From NCBI GenBank assembly GCA_003600225.1, contig QZFT01000030.1, positions 1-64,000 of the forward strand: DNA of 64,000 nucleotides, written 5' to 3'. The notes beneath the pieces were generated by a model. That model ran no database searches. It worked only from the letters and a program-made list of their open reading frames with translations, and was not told the DNA's origin. Below, piece by piece: positions 33,181 to 42,070 of this stretch; position 1 is the stretch's first letter, and every line of letters starts with the position of its first letter. The position numbers and the translations under genes are program-made. The DNA is from Pseudonocardiaceae bacterium YIM PH 21723. Lineage in GTDB: Bacteria > Actinomycetota > Actinomycetes > Mycobacteriales > Pseudonocardiaceae.

Positions 33181-34649
33181 CGCACCCCGCAGGCATTCGC
33201 CGCGACGGCGGGCAGCGGTGCCGGGGCACCGAAGCCGGGCAGGCCGAGGCCGACGCCCGAGGTCTTCGGCCGGATACCGGCCTCCCAATGATCGCCGGCG
33301 CGGGTGCGCCGGTGGCTGAGTACCGGACCCTCGGCGACCAGGTGGTGCGGAGCGCCGTAGGTGATCTCGGTGGTGATCAGGTCGCCGGGGCGGATCACCT
33401 GGTCGCCCGGGGTGAAGTGCACGAGCCGGCCGTCCCGGGCACGCCCGGACAGCCGCCGGGTCGCGGAGTCCTTGCGGCCCTCGCCCTCGGCGACCAGCAC
33501 CTCGACGGTCCGGCCCTCGATCTTGCGGTTCTCCGCCCAGGAAACCTCCTCCTGGAGCGCGATCAACCGCATGTACCGCTCCTGGACGACCGCCTTGGAC
33601 AGCTGGCCGTCCATGGTGGCCGCCGGGGTTCCGGGGCGCTTGGAGTACTGGAAGGTGAAGGCGGTGGAGAACCGGGCTTCGCGCACCACGTCGAGGGTGC
33701 CCTGGAAGTCCTGCTCGGTCTCCCCCGGGAAGCCGACGATGATGTCGGTGGTGATCGACGCGTCCGGCATGGCCGCGCGCACCTTCTGGATGATGCCCAG
33801 GTAGCGCTCGCTGCGGTACGAGCGGCGCATCGCCTTCAGCACGGAGTCCGAGCCGGACTGCAACGGCATGTGCAGCTGCGGGCACACGTTCGGCGTCTCG
33901 GCCATCGCCTCGATGACGTCGTCGGTGAAGTCCTTGGGGTGCGGGGAGGTGAACCGGACCCGCTCCAGGCCGTCGATGCCGCCGCAGGCGCGCAGCAGCT
34001 TGGAGAAGGCCTGCCGGTCGCCGAACTCGGCGCCGTAGGAGTTGACGTTCTGCCCGAGCAGCGTCACCTCCAGCACACCCTCGTCGACCAGGGCCTGCAC
34101 CTCGGCCAGCACATCACCGGGGCGGCGGTCCTTCTCCTTGCCACGCAACGAGGGCACGATGCAGAAGGTGCAGGTGTTGTTGCAGCCCACGGAGATCGAC
34201 ACCCAGCCGGAGTGGGCGGAGTCGCGGCGGGCGGGCAGGGAACTCGGGAACGTCTCGAGCGCTTCGAGGATCTCCACCTCGGCCTGCGCGTTGTGCCGCG
34301 CGCGCTCCAGCAGTACCGGCAGCGAGCCGATGTTGTGCGTGCCGAACACCACGTCCACGTACGGCGCGCGCTTGACGATCTCGCCGCGGTCCTTCTGCGC
34401 GAGGCAGCCGCCGACGGCGATCTGCATGTCCGGGTTGGCGGTCTTGATCGGCGACAGATGACTCAGGTTGCCGTAGAGCTTGTTGTCCGCGTTCTCCCGG
34501 ACGGCGCAGGTGTTGAACACCACGACATCCGGATCGGCGCCGTCAGCGGCTGCCGCGTATCCGGCGTCCTCCAGCAGCCCGGCGAGGCGCTCGGAGTCGT
34601 GCACGTTCATCTGGCATCCGTAGGTACGGATCTGGTACGTCCTGGTCAC
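33177..34649 (-). CDS. miaB: tRNA-2-methylthio-N6-dimethylallyladenosine synthase
   Basis: 490 residues from GTG 34649, chosen because AGGAGG sits 8 bp before it and the methylthiotransferase domain starts at once ([20 protein letters not shown]). Cys12, Cys48 and Cys82 hold the auxiliary 4Fe-4S cluster, and Cys156, Cys160 and Cys163 (GCNNTCTFC) the radical-SAM cluster. A TRAM domain is at the C-terminus (about 375-440). MiaB adds the methylthio group to i6A37 made by MiaA, also encoded in this window. The last 50 residues are a variable Pro/Ala-rich tail. Confidence 0.96.
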   Translation of the reverse strand: MTRTYQIRTYGCQMNVHDSERLAGLLEDAGYAAAADGADPDVVVFNTCAVRENADNKLYGNLSHLSPIKTANPDMQIAVGGCLAQKDRGEIVKRAPYVDVVFGTHNIGSLPVLLERARHNAQAEVEILEALETFPSSLPARRDSAHSGWVSISVGCNNTCTFCIVPSLRGKEKDRRPGDVLAEVQALVDEGVLEVTLLGQNVNSYGAEFGDRQAFSKLLRACGGIDGLERVRFTSPHPKDFTDDVIEAMAETPNVCPQLHMPLQSGSDSVLKAMRRSYRSERYLGIIQKVRAAMPDASITTDIIVGFPGETEQDFQGTLDVVREARFSTAFTFQYSKRPGTPAATMDGQLSKAVVQERYMRLIALQEEVSWAENRKIEGRTVEVLVAEGEGRKDSATRRLSGRARDGRLVHFTPGDQVIRPGDLITTEITYGAPHHLVAEGPVLSHRRTRAGDHWEAGIRPKTSGVGLGLPGFGAPAPLPAVAANACGVR

Positions 34650-34848
34650 CGCAAAAACCTCCTGTACCGGATCAGGGTACGAGCCGGGCCTGAAGGACCG
34701 GTAAGCGAGGCCTTGCGGGATGAACCACAGGTCGGCCCCGGCGTGTCGCGGCGGCGGCCGTGTCCAGGGTTGTACACAGGATGGGAGATCATCCACAGCC
34801 ACCCGGATTTCACGGTGTTCCCGCAGGTCCGGCGGCAATACTGGATGC

Positions 34849-35718
34849 ATGACAGACATCGCGAAGCAGCCTTCCGGCGTGGGACTCACGGCCATCGCAG
34901 TGGCCTACGGCCGGCTCGTCGAGGCGCAGCGCCCGAACCCGTTGTTCGAGGACAGGTTCGCCGGCATCTTCCTGTCCGAGCTGGGCGAGGTGCGGGAACT
35001 CCAGCGGGTGCGCCCGGAACCGGGCTCCCCGCAGGATCGCGTCGCCCGGACCGGCCTGGACCAGGTCTCCGCCCGAACCCGGTACTTCGACGATCTGCTC
35101 CTGGAGGCGGCCGAGACCTGTCCCCAGGTGGTGATCCTCGCCTCGGGGCTGGACGCCCGCGCCTTCCGGCTGGAGTTCCCGGCGGGCACCCGGCTGTTCG
35201 AGATCGACCTGCCGGACATGCTGGAGTTCAAGGAGAGCGTGGTCGCCAAGCACGGGTTGAAGCCGACCTGTGCGCGGACGGCGCTGACGGTCGATCTGCG
35301 CACCGACTTCCTCCCGGAACTGGTCCGGCACGGGTTCGGCCCGGCCACGCCGACGGTGTGGCTGGCCGAAGGTCTGCTGATGTACTTCACCCAGCAGGAG
35401 AACGACGAGCTGATCGAACGGATCGGCATCGCGTCCGCCCCCGGCAGCAGGCTGGCCATTCTGCACGCGAGCGAGGAGGCGCTGCGCCGCCGCCGGGAGT
35501 CGATCGAGCAGGCCGGCCTGACGAACAGCTTCATGGGTTCCATGGCCCGGGACATGTGGAAGTCCGGGCTGCGCACCGACCCGGTCGACTGGCTCACCCC
35601 GTTCGGCTGGACGGTCACCTCGATCCCGGCGGCCGACCAGGCAGCGGTCTACGGCCGGCCCGTCGACGCGGGCGATGACTTCCAGAGGTCGGCGTGGTTC
35701 ATCGACGCGACCCGTTGA
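34849..35718 (+). CDS. TIGR00027-family SAM-dependent methyltransferase
   Basis: 289 residues. It is a leucine-carboxyl-methyltransferase-like fold common in mycobacteria and their relatives: [20 protein letters not shown] at the start, [37 protein letters not shown] (SAM loop), [39 protein letters not shown], and a C-terminal WF. The motif LASGLDARA(F/Y)RL is diagnostic. Natural substrates are mostly unknown, with polyketide or small-molecule carboxyl methylation proposed for some. It is monocistronic, divergent from miaB, and followed by a stem-loop of the CCGAAGT family. Confidence 0.9.
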   Translation: MTDIAKQPSGVGLTAIAVAYGRLVEAQRPNPLFEDRFAGIFLSELGEVRELQRVRPEPGSPQDRVARTGLDQVSARTRYFDDLLLEAAETCPQVVILASGLDARAFRLEFPAGTRLFEIDLPDMLEFKESVVAKHGLKPTCARTALTVDLRTDFLPELVRHGFGPATPTVWLAEGLLMYFTQQENDELIERIGIASAPGSRLAILHASEEALRRRRESIEQAGLTNSFMGSMARDMWKSGLRTDPVDWLTPFGWTVTSIPAADQAAVYGRPVDAGDDFQRSAWFIDATR

Positions 35719-35730
35719 CCCCGTTTCGGC

Positions 35731-35785
35731 CCCGAAGTCGACGATGTCCGGGGAACCCAGAAGCCCGGACATCGTCAACTTCGGG
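35731..35785. repeat. CCGAAGT stem-loop, copy 1 (convergent intergenic)
   Basis: CCGAAGTCGACGATGTCCGG pairs with the complement arm at 35765-35784 with a single G-T wobble and a 13-nt loop. It lies 13 bp after a gene stop and before a convergent TetR gene. It is a likely two-way terminator. Confidence 0.75.
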
Positions 35786-35821
35786 ACCCTGACGAACGCG
35801 ACCCGGCACGGGCGCGTCAAC

Positions 35822-35890
35822 CGATCCGGTCGACGATGATGTCCAGTGCCGTGTACGGGTTCTCCGCGTCCACGGTGTCGATGAACCTGG
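35822..35890 (-). pseudogene. Possible 3' remnant of a lost gene
   Basis: On the minus strand a frame of about 23 codons reads RFIDTVDAENPYTALDIIVD then RIG and a stop. It has strongly GC-biased third positions and protein-like composition. An in-frame stop closes it upstream, leaving no start. It looks like the tail of a deleted gene. The family is not recognised. Confidence 0.25.
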
Positions 35891-35916
35891 TTCATCGACG
35901 CGATCCGGAGCCGATC

Positions 35917-35939
35917 TCGAAGTTGACGAGGTTCGGGGG
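35917..35939. repeat. CCGAAGT family half-copy
   Basis: TCGAAGTTGACGAGGTTCGG matches one arm of the stem-loops at 35731, 47442 and 54273, without the partner arm. It lies between the gene remnant and the TetR stop. Confidence 0.5.
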
Positions 35940-35965
35940 AGAGCATCGACCGATCGATCGGCCGG

Positions 35966-36547
35966 TCAGCGGTTCGTCTCCGCGGTGATGTGGGCGAACA
36001 GGCCCGGATCGATGCGGGTACGCACGCCGTGCGCCCAGGGTTCGTCGACCTGCTCGGCGTCGAGTGCGGCCGCGGTGTTCAGCAGCATGCCGAAGGCCAG
36101 GAACGATTTCACCGTCACCGGGTCGAGCCCCGCGGCACCGTGGACGGTGTCCCACATCCGGCCCATGCGTGCCCGGACGAAGTCGCGGACCTCCTCGTCC
36201 CCGCACGCGGCGAAGCCCTGCAACTGCAACAACAGGGTCGTGCGGTCGGCGAGGGACTCGTGGTAGCGGGCACCCATCCGGGACAACGCGTCCAGTCCCC
36301 CGGTCCCCTCGGCGGCCAACGCCATGCCCTCGCTGAACCGGTCGAACGCCGCGCCGACCAGTTCCAGGAACAACGCCTTCTTCGTCGCGAACATCCGGAA
36401 CACGTAGGCCTGGGTGATCCCGGCCTCGCGGGCGATCGACTCGATGGACGCGCCGTGCAGCCCGCGTTCGCCGAACTCCCGCCCGGCGATCTCCAATACC
36501 TGGGCCCGCCGCTGCGCGCCATTCATCCGCGTGGTCACCTGCATCAT
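35966..36547 (-). CDS. TetR-family repressor
   Basis: 193 residues. The HTH is clear at about 12-58: RRAQVLEIAGREFGERGLHG, ASIESIAREAGITQAYVFRM, FATKKALFLELV. The C-terminal ligand domain is all helical. The start could be the second Met one codon later or MNGAQR at residue 8. It is divergent from a methyltransferase-ABC exporter cluster, and the 36-bp gap contains a perfect 13-bp palindrome. It therefore probably represses the methyltransferase/exporter genes and itself in response to a small molecule. Confidence 0.92.
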   Translation of the reverse strand: MMQVTTRMNGAQRRAQVLEIAGREFGERGLHGASIESIAREAGITQAYVFRMFATKKALFLELVGAAFDRFSEGMALAAEGTGGLDALSRMGARYHESLADRTTLLLQLQGFAACGDEEVRDFVRARMGRMWDTVHGAAGLDPVTVKSFLAFGMLLNTAAALDAEQVDEPWAHGVRTRIDPGLFAHITAETNR

Positions 36548-36552
36548 ATTAC

Positions 36553-36565
36553 TAGTTACTAACTA
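36553..36565. promoter_or_regulatory. TetR operator palindrome TAGTTACTAACTA
   Basis: TAGTTA-C-TAACTA is a perfect dyad in an AT-rich gap of 36 bp between the divergent TetR and methyltransferase starts. Flanking repeats of the ACTA(A/G) unit extend it on both sides. Binding by the adjacent TetR is inferred. Confidence 0.65.
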
Positions 36566-36583
36566 CTAACTTATTCTGGGTCC

Positions 36584-37381
36584 ATGAGCCAAGACCCGTG
36601 GAACGAACCAGACCTGGCCAGGAACTACATCCGCGAGATGGAGGCCACCGTGCGTGGCCACGTGCGCGTTCACGTGCTGCACCAGCACCTGCTGGAGCAC
36701 CTCCCGCCCGCGCCGGCGACCGTGCTGGATGTCGGTGGCGGCGCGGGTCACCAGTCGTTTCCCCTCGCCGAGGCCGGCTACGACGTGACGATCCTCGACC
36801 CGTCGGCACCCATGCTGGAGCGGGCCCGGCAACGGCTCCAGCAGCTGCCCACCGACGCCCGGAACCGGGTGACCCTGGTCGAGGGCAACGGACTGCACGC
36901 GCAGGAGGCGGTCGGCGGCCGGCGGTTCGACGCCGTGCTGTGTCACGGCATGCTGGGTTACCTGGAGGACCCGGAACCGCTGGTCGACCAGTTGTCCCGG
37001 TGCGCGGCACCCGGCGGCCTGGTCTCGATCATGACCGGCGACGCGAAGACGCTGGCCACCCGCCCGGCCATGGAGCAGCGGTGGACCGAGGCCCTCGCCG
37101 CGTTCGACACCACCTACGCCGAGGTCAGGGAACTCGGCGTGCGGGGCCGCAGCGACACCGTGGAAGGACTCAGCGGCCTGCTGCGCGACCGCGGGATGGA
37201 TCCGGTGGACTGGTACGGGGTGTGGCTGTTCGTCGACCTGCTCACGTTCGGCGGGGTCACCCTCGACCTCGCCGACGCCGAGCAGATCGCCGCCGTGGAA
37301 CTCGAGGCGAGCAGGCGCGACCCGTACCGCGGCATGAGCCGGGTCTTCCATCTCATCGCCCGGCATCAACCGATCGGTTGA
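36584..37381 (+). CDS. Class I SAM-dependent methyltransferase (CmoM/SmtA-like)
   Basis: 265 residues. Motif I VLDVGGGAGHQSFPLAE, acidic motif II ILDPSAPMLE, and VLCHGMLGYLEDPEPLV with a His as in SmtA/CmoM are present. DPYRGMSRVFHLIARHQ at the C-terminus is strongly like CmoM, the tRNA cmo5U34 carboxymethyl-transferring methyltransferase. The N-terminal NYIREMEATVRGHVRVHVL also fits. Actinomycetes lack the classical Cmo pathway as far as I know, so the substrate may differ. It is placed directly under the TetR operator, 71 bp before an ABC exporter gene. Confidence 0.8.
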   Translation: MSQDPWNEPDLARNYIREMEATVRGHVRVHVLHQHLLEHLPPAPATVLDVGGGAGHQSFPLAEAGYDVTILDPSAPMLERARQRLQQLPTDARNRVTLVEGNGLHAQEAVGGRRFDAVLCHGMLGYLEDPEPLVDQLSRCAAPGGLVSIMTGDAKTLATRPAMEQRWTEALAAFDTTYAEVRELGVRGRSDTVEGLSGLLRDRGMDPVDWYGVWLFVDLLTFGGVTLDLADAEQIAAVELEASRRDPYRGMSRVFHLIARHQPIG

Positions 37382-37452
37382 TCGCGGGCTCCACCTCAGC
37401 ACGAGCGGATCGGTCGATCTCAGGCAGGCCGAAACCGCCGAGACTCGTAGCC

Positions 37453-38361
37453 ATGACAGTCATCGAAGTGCACGACCTCCGCAAGACCTACGGCCGCACG
37501 ACGGCCGTCGCCGGGGTCTCCTTCAGCGTGACGCAGGGGGAGATCTTCGGCGTACTGGGGCCCAACGGCGCGGGCAAGACCACCACGGTGGAATGCCTGA
37601 CCGGACTGCGCACCCCGGACAGCGGCACCGTCCGGGTACTGGGCAGGCAACCGGGCGATCGGGAGCTGCGGCAGCAGATCGGCGTGCAGCTCCAGCAGAG
37701 CTCGCTGCACGACAGCATGAAGGTGCACGAGGCGCTCCAGCTGTACGCCTCCTTCTACGACAGCCCACGGGACTGGAGCAAGCTTCTCGGCCAATGGGGG
37801 TTGGCCGAGAAGCGGAACTCCACGTTCAAGGAACTGTCCGGTGGCCAGCGGCAGCGGCTGTTCATCGCGCTGGCCCTGATCGGTGATCCCCGGGTGGTGT
37901 TCCTGGACGAGCTGACGACCGGCCTGGATCCGCAGGCCCGCCGGGCGACCTGGGAGCTGATCCGGGGCATCCGGGAGCAGGGGGTGACGGTCGTGCTGGT
38001 CAGCCACTTCATGGACGAGGTGGAGGAACTCTGTGACCGGGTGGCCATCTTCGACCGGGGCCGGATCGTCGCCCTGGACTCCCCCGCCGGGCTGATCGCC
38101 ACCGCGGCGAGCGAGTCCCGGCTGCGATTCCGGCCGATGGCCGCGTTCGACGAGCGTGCACTGCGCCACCTGCCCGGGGTGACCGAGGTCCGGCGGGATG
38201 GCGAACAGGTGATCGTCAGCGGCGTCGGCGAGTTCCACGCCGCGGTCACCGCGGCACTGGCCAGGGCACACGTGCTGGTGGCCGAGTTACGCCTGGACCA
38301 GCAGTCCCTGGACGACGCCTACCTGGCGCTGACCGGCAGCCGGATGGGAGAGAACGGATGA
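37453..38361 (+). CDS. ABC exporter ATP-binding protein (DrrA/CcmA type)
   Basis: 302 residues. Walker A GPNGAGKTTT (about 38-47), Q-loop VQLQQSS, signature LSGGQRQRL, Walker B VVFLDELTTGLDP. The usual EPTTGLDP is ELTTGLDP, which leaves the catalytic Glu in place. An H-loop VSHFMDEVEELCDR follows, then a C-terminal accessory domain (about 220-295) typical of drug/lipid exporters. The stop overlaps the permease ATG by 4 bp. Together they form one exporter whose substrate is unknown. It may be expressed with the upstream methyltransferase. Confidence 0.92.
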   Translation: MTVIEVHDLRKTYGRTTAVAGVSFSVTQGEIFGVLGPNGAGKTTTVECLTGLRTPDSGTVRVLGRQPGDRELRQQIGVQLQQSSLHDSMKVHEALQLYASFYDSPRDWSKLLGQWGLAEKRNSTFKELSGGQRQRLFIALALIGDPRVVFLDELTTGLDPQARRATWELIRGIREQGVTVVLVSHFMDEVEELCDRVAIFDRGRIVALDSPAGLIATAASESRLRFRPMAAFDERALRHLPGVTEVRRDGEQVIVSGVGEFHAAVTAALARAHVLVAELRLDQQSLDDAYLALTGSRMGENG

Positions 38362-39077
38362 ACGCGCTACGCACGATGACCCTGCTGGAGGCGAAGATCG
38401 TGCTGCGGGACAAGGTCGGCCCGCTGTTCGCCTTCCTGATGCCGGTGATGTTGCTGTTCGTCTTCGGCCTCACCGACAGGGAGAGTTCGGCCACCGACTC
38501 CGCGTTCCTGGGCTCGCTGTGCCTGGCGCTCGGCATCGCCATGGTCGCCATCTACCTGGTGCCGAGCTACATGGCCTCCTATCGCGAACACGGGATCCTG
38601 CGGCGGCTGTCCGTCAGCCCGGTGCCGCCCAGCCGGCTGCTGATCGCCCAGCTGCTGGTCAACGCGACCGCCGGGATCCTGGTGGTGGCGCTCATCGTGC
38701 TGGCCGGGCACTGGGGCCTGGGCATTCCGCTGCCCGCGAGTCCGGTGATGTTCGTCGCGGTGACGCTGCTGATGATCGCGGCCATGCTGAGCCTGGGGCT
38801 GATCGTCGCGGCGGTGGCACGTAACACGAAGACGGCGAACCTCTGCGGGCAGCTGCTGTTCTGGCCGAACATGGTGCTGGGCGGGATCTGGGTGAAGCGG
38901 TCGGACATGCCCGGCTGGATGCGGGTGCTCGGTGATCACACACCGATGGGCGGCGGCATGCAGGCGGTGCAGCACGCGTGGCTGGGCGAGTCCCAGTCCA
39001 TCGGCGGACTGTTCGCCCTGGCGCTGTGCACAGTGCTGTTCGGCGCGCTGGCTGCCAGACTCTTCCGGTGGCAGTAG
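38358..39077 (+). CDS. ABC-2-type exporter permease
   Basis: 239 residues with six hydrophobic helices in ABC-2 order (AFLMPVMLLFVFGL; LCLALGIAMVAIYLVPSYMA; LLVNATAGILVVALIVLAGH; VAVTLLMIAAMLSLGLIVAAVA; LLFWPNMVLGGIWV; FALALCTVLFGALAARLF). REHGILRRLSVSPVPPSRLL after helix 2 is the conserved coupling segment. It is translationally coupled to the ATPase and followed 8 bp later by a sensor kinase, so exporter and two-component system form one operon. Such layouts commonly respond to antimicrobial or envelope stress. Confidence 0.9.
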   Translation: MNALRTMTLLEAKIVLRDKVGPLFAFLMPVMLLFVFGLTDRESSATDSAFLGSLCLALGIAMVAIYLVPSYMASYREHGILRRLSVSPVPPSRLLIAQLLVNATAGILVVALIVLAGHWGLGIPLPASPVMFVAVTLLMIAAMLSLGLIVAAVARNTKTANLCGQLLFWPNMVLGGIWVKRSDMPGWMRVLGDHTPMGGGMQAVQHAWLGESQSIGGLFALALCTVLFGALAARLFRWQ

Positions 39078-39085
39078 GGGGAACC

Positions 39086-40285
39086 ATGGATTTCGCGGCC
39101 CGGGAACGATCGGTCCAGCGGGTTACGGCGTCGGTGCCGTACGTGACGCTGGCCGGGACGGTGGTGGTGTCACTCACCGTCCTGCGGCAGCTCACGCTGG
39201 GGCCGCCGTGGGTGCTGATCAGCGTGTGCGGTGCCGCGTTCCTGTGGGTCCTCGTGCTCGGGCCGCGGACGAAGGACATGGTCACCATGAACGTGGTGAA
39301 CCGGACCTACTACCTGGGTCTGCTGGCCTTCGCCGCGGTCATCGTGGTGCTCAATCCGATCGGCGGGCTCTTCGCCTACACGGGATACGTGCACGGGCTC
39401 CGGTTGCCCAGCCAGCGGTGGAAGGTCGCCGGCGCGGCGTACACCGGCGTGTGGGCCGCCCTGTCGCAGATCGGCGGCGTGCACACCCTGTTCCACGAGC
39501 GGTACGGCTGGGCCTTCTACCTGGCGATGCTGGCCTTCAACCTGCTCTTCGCCGGAGCGATGAGCCACCTGAGCTCGGTCATGGCCGCGCAGTCCGAGCA
39601 GCGGCGGGTCACCGCGGAGAAACTGGCGGCCACCCTGGAGGAGAACGCCACGCTGCACGCCCAGCTGCTGGTCCAGGCCAGGGAGGCCGGCATCCAGGAG
39701 GAGCGGCAGCGGATGGCGGGCGAGATCCACGACACCCTGGCCCAGGGGCTGACCGGGATCATCACCCAGTTGCAGGCCACCGCGCGGAGCGAGGACCGGC
39801 ACATCGCGGCGGCCCTGCGGCTGGCCAGGGAGAACCTGGCCGAGGCGCGCCGTTCGGTGCAGGCCATCGGGCCGTCCGAACTGGACGACCGCTCGCTGCC
39901 GGAGGCGTTGCGGGCGGTCGCCGAACGGTGGAGCGCGCACACCGGCGTGCCCAGTCAGGTCAGCAGTACCGGCACCGAACTGTCGCTGCACCCGGAGATC
40001 GAGGCGACCCTGCTGCGCACCGCGCAGGAGGCGCTGTCCAACGTGGCCAAGCACGCGCGGGCGGCCAAGGTCGGGGTCACGCTGTCCTACATGGACGATG
40101 TGGTGACCCTGGACGTACGGGATGACGGAGTCGGCTTCACGCCGGGCGGGAAGTCCGACGGTTACGGACTCACCGCGATGCGGGCCAGGGTGAAACGGCT
40201 CGCGGGCACGGTGGACATCGAGTCGGAGCCCGGCGGCGGCACCGCCGTCTCCGCCGCCGTTCCGGCGATCGGGGTGCCCGCATGA
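39086..40285 (+). CDS. NarL-type sensor histidine kinase
   Basis: 399 residues. Four to five membrane helices in 15-160 make up an intramembrane-type sensor with little extracellular sequence. A coiled dimerisation segment leads to HisKA_3 (EERQRMAGEIHDTLAQGLTG, His215), then the HATPase domain: EALSNVAKHARA (N box), DVRDDGVGF (G1), GYGLTAMRARV (G2). It autophosphorylates His215 and passes the phosphate to the response regulator whose start overlaps by 4 bp. Its signal is probably perceived in or near the membrane with the ABC exporter. Confidence 0.93.
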   Translation: MDFAARERSVQRVTASVPYVTLAGTVVVSLTVLRQLTLGPPWVLISVCGAAFLWVLVLGPRTKDMVTMNVVNRTYYLGLLAFAAVIVVLNPIGGLFAYTGYVHGLRLPSQRWKVAGAAYTGVWAALSQIGGVHTLFHERYGWAFYLAMLAFNLLFAGAMSHLSSVMAAQSEQRRVTAEKLAATLEENATLHAQLLVQAREAGIQEERQRMAGEIHDTLAQGLTGIITQLQATARSEDRHIAAALRLARENLAEARRSVQAIGPSELDDRSLPEALRAVAERWSAHTGVPSQVSSTGTELSLHPEIEATLLRTAQEALSNVAKHARAAKVGVTLSYMDDVVTLDVRDDGVGFTPGGKSDGYGLTAMRARVKRLAGTVDIESEPGGGTAVSAAVPAIGVPA

Positions 40286-40902
40286 CCATCAGCCTGCTGA
40301 TCGTGGACGATCACCCGGTGGTCCGGGACGGCCTGCGCGGCATGTTCGCCGGCCACGAGGAGTTCACCGTGCTCGGCGAGGCGGCGGACGGCGCCGAGGC
40401 GATCCGGGAGGCGCGGCGGCTACGGCCGGACGTGGTGCTGATGGACCTGCGGATGCCCGGCACCGACGGGGTCGGCGCGATCACCGCGCTGCGCGAACTG
40501 GGTCTGCCCTGCCAGGTACTGGTGCTGACCACCTACGACACGGATCGGGATGTGCTGCCGGCCATTGAGGCGGGTGCCACCGGCTACCTGCTCAAGGACG
40601 CGCCCAAGGAGGAACTGTTCCGCGCCGTGCGCGCCACGGCCAGGGGCGAGGCGGTGCTGTCCCCGTCGGTGGCCAGCACCCTGATGAGCCAGGTGCGTGG
40701 ACCCGCGCCGGCGCCGCTGAGCGCCCGGGAGCTGGAGGTGCTGCGGCTGATCGGCAAGGGGAACACCAACAAGGACGCCGCGAAGGCGTTGTTCATCAGC
40801 GAGGCCACGGTGAAGACGCACCTGCTGCACATCTTCGCCAAGCTCGGGGTCAACGACCGGGCCGCCGCGGTGGCCACCGCCTTCGAGCGCGGCCTGTTCT
40901 AG
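40282..40902 (+). CDS. NarL/LuxR-family response regulator
   Basis: 206 residues. Receiver domain: DDH (9-11), phospho-acceptor Asp55 (VVLMDLRMPG), Thr in VLTTYDTD, Lys in LLKDAPKEE. LuxR HTH: LSARELEVLRLIGKGNTNKD and FISEATVKTHLLHIFAKLGV (about 143-190). It is coupled to the kinase gene by an ATGA overlap. It most likely controls the exporter operon in which it lies. The stop codon overlaps the end of a convergent tiny frame. Confidence 0.94.
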   Translation: MTISLLIVDDHPVVRDGLRGMFAGHEEFTVLGEAADGAEAIREARRLRPDVVLMDLRMPGTDGVGAITALRELGLPCQVLVLTTYDTDRDVLPAIEAGATGYLLKDAPKEELFRAVRATARGEAVLSPSVASTLMSQVRGPAPAPLSARELEVLRLIGKGNTNKDAAKALFISEATVKTHLLHIFAKLGVNDRAAAVATAFERGLF

Positions 40903-41021
40903 CGATCGGCGTACCGGATCTCGCTCTCGTCGACCCACCGGGCCAGCTGGGCCGCCGGGCCGGGTACCCCCGGACCGGGAGGCGACCAGGCACTCCGTCC
41001 GAAGCCATTGCCCTGGTTCAT
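40899..41021 (-). CDS. Possible 40-residue small protein
   Basis: The frame runs ATG to TAG: it begins MNQGNGFGRSAW, has a Pro/Gly-rich centre (SPPGPGVPGP), and ends AAQLARWVDESEIRYADR. About four fifths of third codon positions are G or C, and a GGGAAACGGGGACGG purine-rich stretch precedes the ATG. The acidic, amphipathic end looks like a real protein tail. It has no signal peptide and matches no family I know. It follows another tiny frame by 24 bp. Real translation is uncertain. Confidence 0.4.
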   Translation of the reverse strand: MNQGNGFGRSAWSPPGPGVPGPAAQLARWVDESEIRYADR

Positions 41022-41045
41022 CCGTCCCCGTTTCCCGCAGCACGA

Positions 41046-41228
41046 TCAACAAGACCCGTCCGGGCGAAGATAGCCGGGCAATAGAACCAACCAGACAAAT
41101 CCGGATAACAGTGCGAGTCCAGCGGCCCTGACAACGATGTCGTTACCCGGCAGCGGAATTCCTGGTTCAGCGGGGGCCGCCGGATGATTCCGAACCGGCT
41201 GGTTTTTGGCAACGATTCGGGCATACAC
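41046..41228 (-). CDS. Possible 60-residue single-helix membrane peptide
   Basis: GTG start, in-frame stop 27 bp upstream. Residues 1-32 are polar ([15 protein letters not shown]), 33-52 form one hydrophobic helix ([20 protein letters not shown]), and the end is YLRPDGSC. Third-position GC bias is weaker than in neighbouring genes and the ribosome site is poor (AAGGA 20 bp upstream). It lies in the gap upstream of the glutamate importer, on the opposite strand, ahead of the 40-residue frame. It may be real or chance. Confidence 0.25.
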   Translation of the reverse strand: MYARIVAKNQPVRNHPAAPAEPGIPLPGNDIVVRAAGLALLSGFVWLVLLPGYLRPDGSC

Positions 41229-41295
41229 CCAGGCCAGCAGGTGGTTCCTTTACCTAACCCCCACAAGGAGGGTGTCCGCCAGCTATCGTGCCGTC

Positions 41296-42051
41296 ATGAG
41301 CTCACCGGGGACGGCGCCGACCATGATTCACATGACCGGGGTGAACAAGCACTTCGGTCCCCTGCACGTGCTGCGCGACGTGGAACTGACCGTGCCCACC
41401 GGCCAGGTGGTCGTGGTCATCGGGCCTTCCGGCTCGGGTAAATCCACCCTGTGCCGCACGATCAACCGGCTGGAATCCATCGACTCCGGCCGCATCGAGG
41501 TGGACGGCAAGCCGCTGCCCGCCGAGGGCCGTGAACTGGCCCGGCTGCGGGCCGACGTCGGCATGGTGTTCCAGTCGTTCAACCTCTTCGCGCACAAGAC
41601 CATCCTGGAGAACGTCACGCTCGGACCGGTCAAGGTCCGCGGCATGAAGGCGGACGAGGCCAGGAAACTGGGGATGGAACTCCTCGAACGGGTGGGCATC
41701 GCCAACCAGGCGGACAAGCACCCGGCCCAGCTGTCCGGCGGCCAGCAGCAGCGTGCCGCCATCGCGCGGGCCCTCGCGATGAAGCCCAAGGTCATGCTGT
41801 TCGACGAGCCCACCTCGGCACTCGACCCGGAGATGATCACCGAGGTGCTGGACGTGATGATCTCCCTGGCCAAGGATGGGATGACCATGCTGGTGGTCAC
41901 CCACGAGATGGGCTTCGCCCGGCGGGCCGCGGACCGGGTGGTCTTCATGGCGGACGGCCAGGTGGTGGAGGACGCGACGCCGGAGTCGTTCTTCCAGAAC
42001 CCGGAGTCCGACCGGGCCAAGGACTTCCTGAGCAAGATCCTCGCGCACTGA
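41296..42051 (+). CDS. gluA: Glutamate-type ABC importer ATP-binding protein
   Basis: 251 residues from [18 protein letters not shown] 27 bp later is an equally likely start. Walker [11 protein letters not shown]-loop VFQSFNLF, signature [16 protein letters not shown], Walker [15 protein letters not shown]-loop [10 protein letters not shown]. These are those of polar-amino-acid uptake ATPases, and NKHFG...LHVLRDV matches GluA. It is followed by a lipoprotein and two permeases, giving a complete gluABCD-like importer for glutamate or related acids. The upstream gap carries no recognised riboswitch. Confidence 0.92.
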   Translation: MSSPGTAPTMIHMTGVNKHFGPLHVLRDVELTVPTGQVVVVIGPSGSGKSTLCRTINRLESIDSGRIEVDGKPLPAEGRELARLRADVGMVFQSFNLFAHKTILENVTLGPVKVRGMKADEARKLGMELLERVGIANQADKHPAQLSGGQQQRAAIARALAMKPKVMLFDEPTSALDPEMITEVLDVMISLAKDGMTMLVVTHEMGFARRAADRVVFMADGQVVEDATPESFFQNPESDRAKDFLSKILAH

Positions 42052-42070
42052 CTTTCCACAGGGGGGACAC

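Noticed and set aside
41018-41266. 82-codon frame overlapping the tiny ORFs upstream of the glutamate importer
   Set aside because: Cys/Trp-rich, scattered composition and weaker codon bias than the two tiny frames in the other phases.
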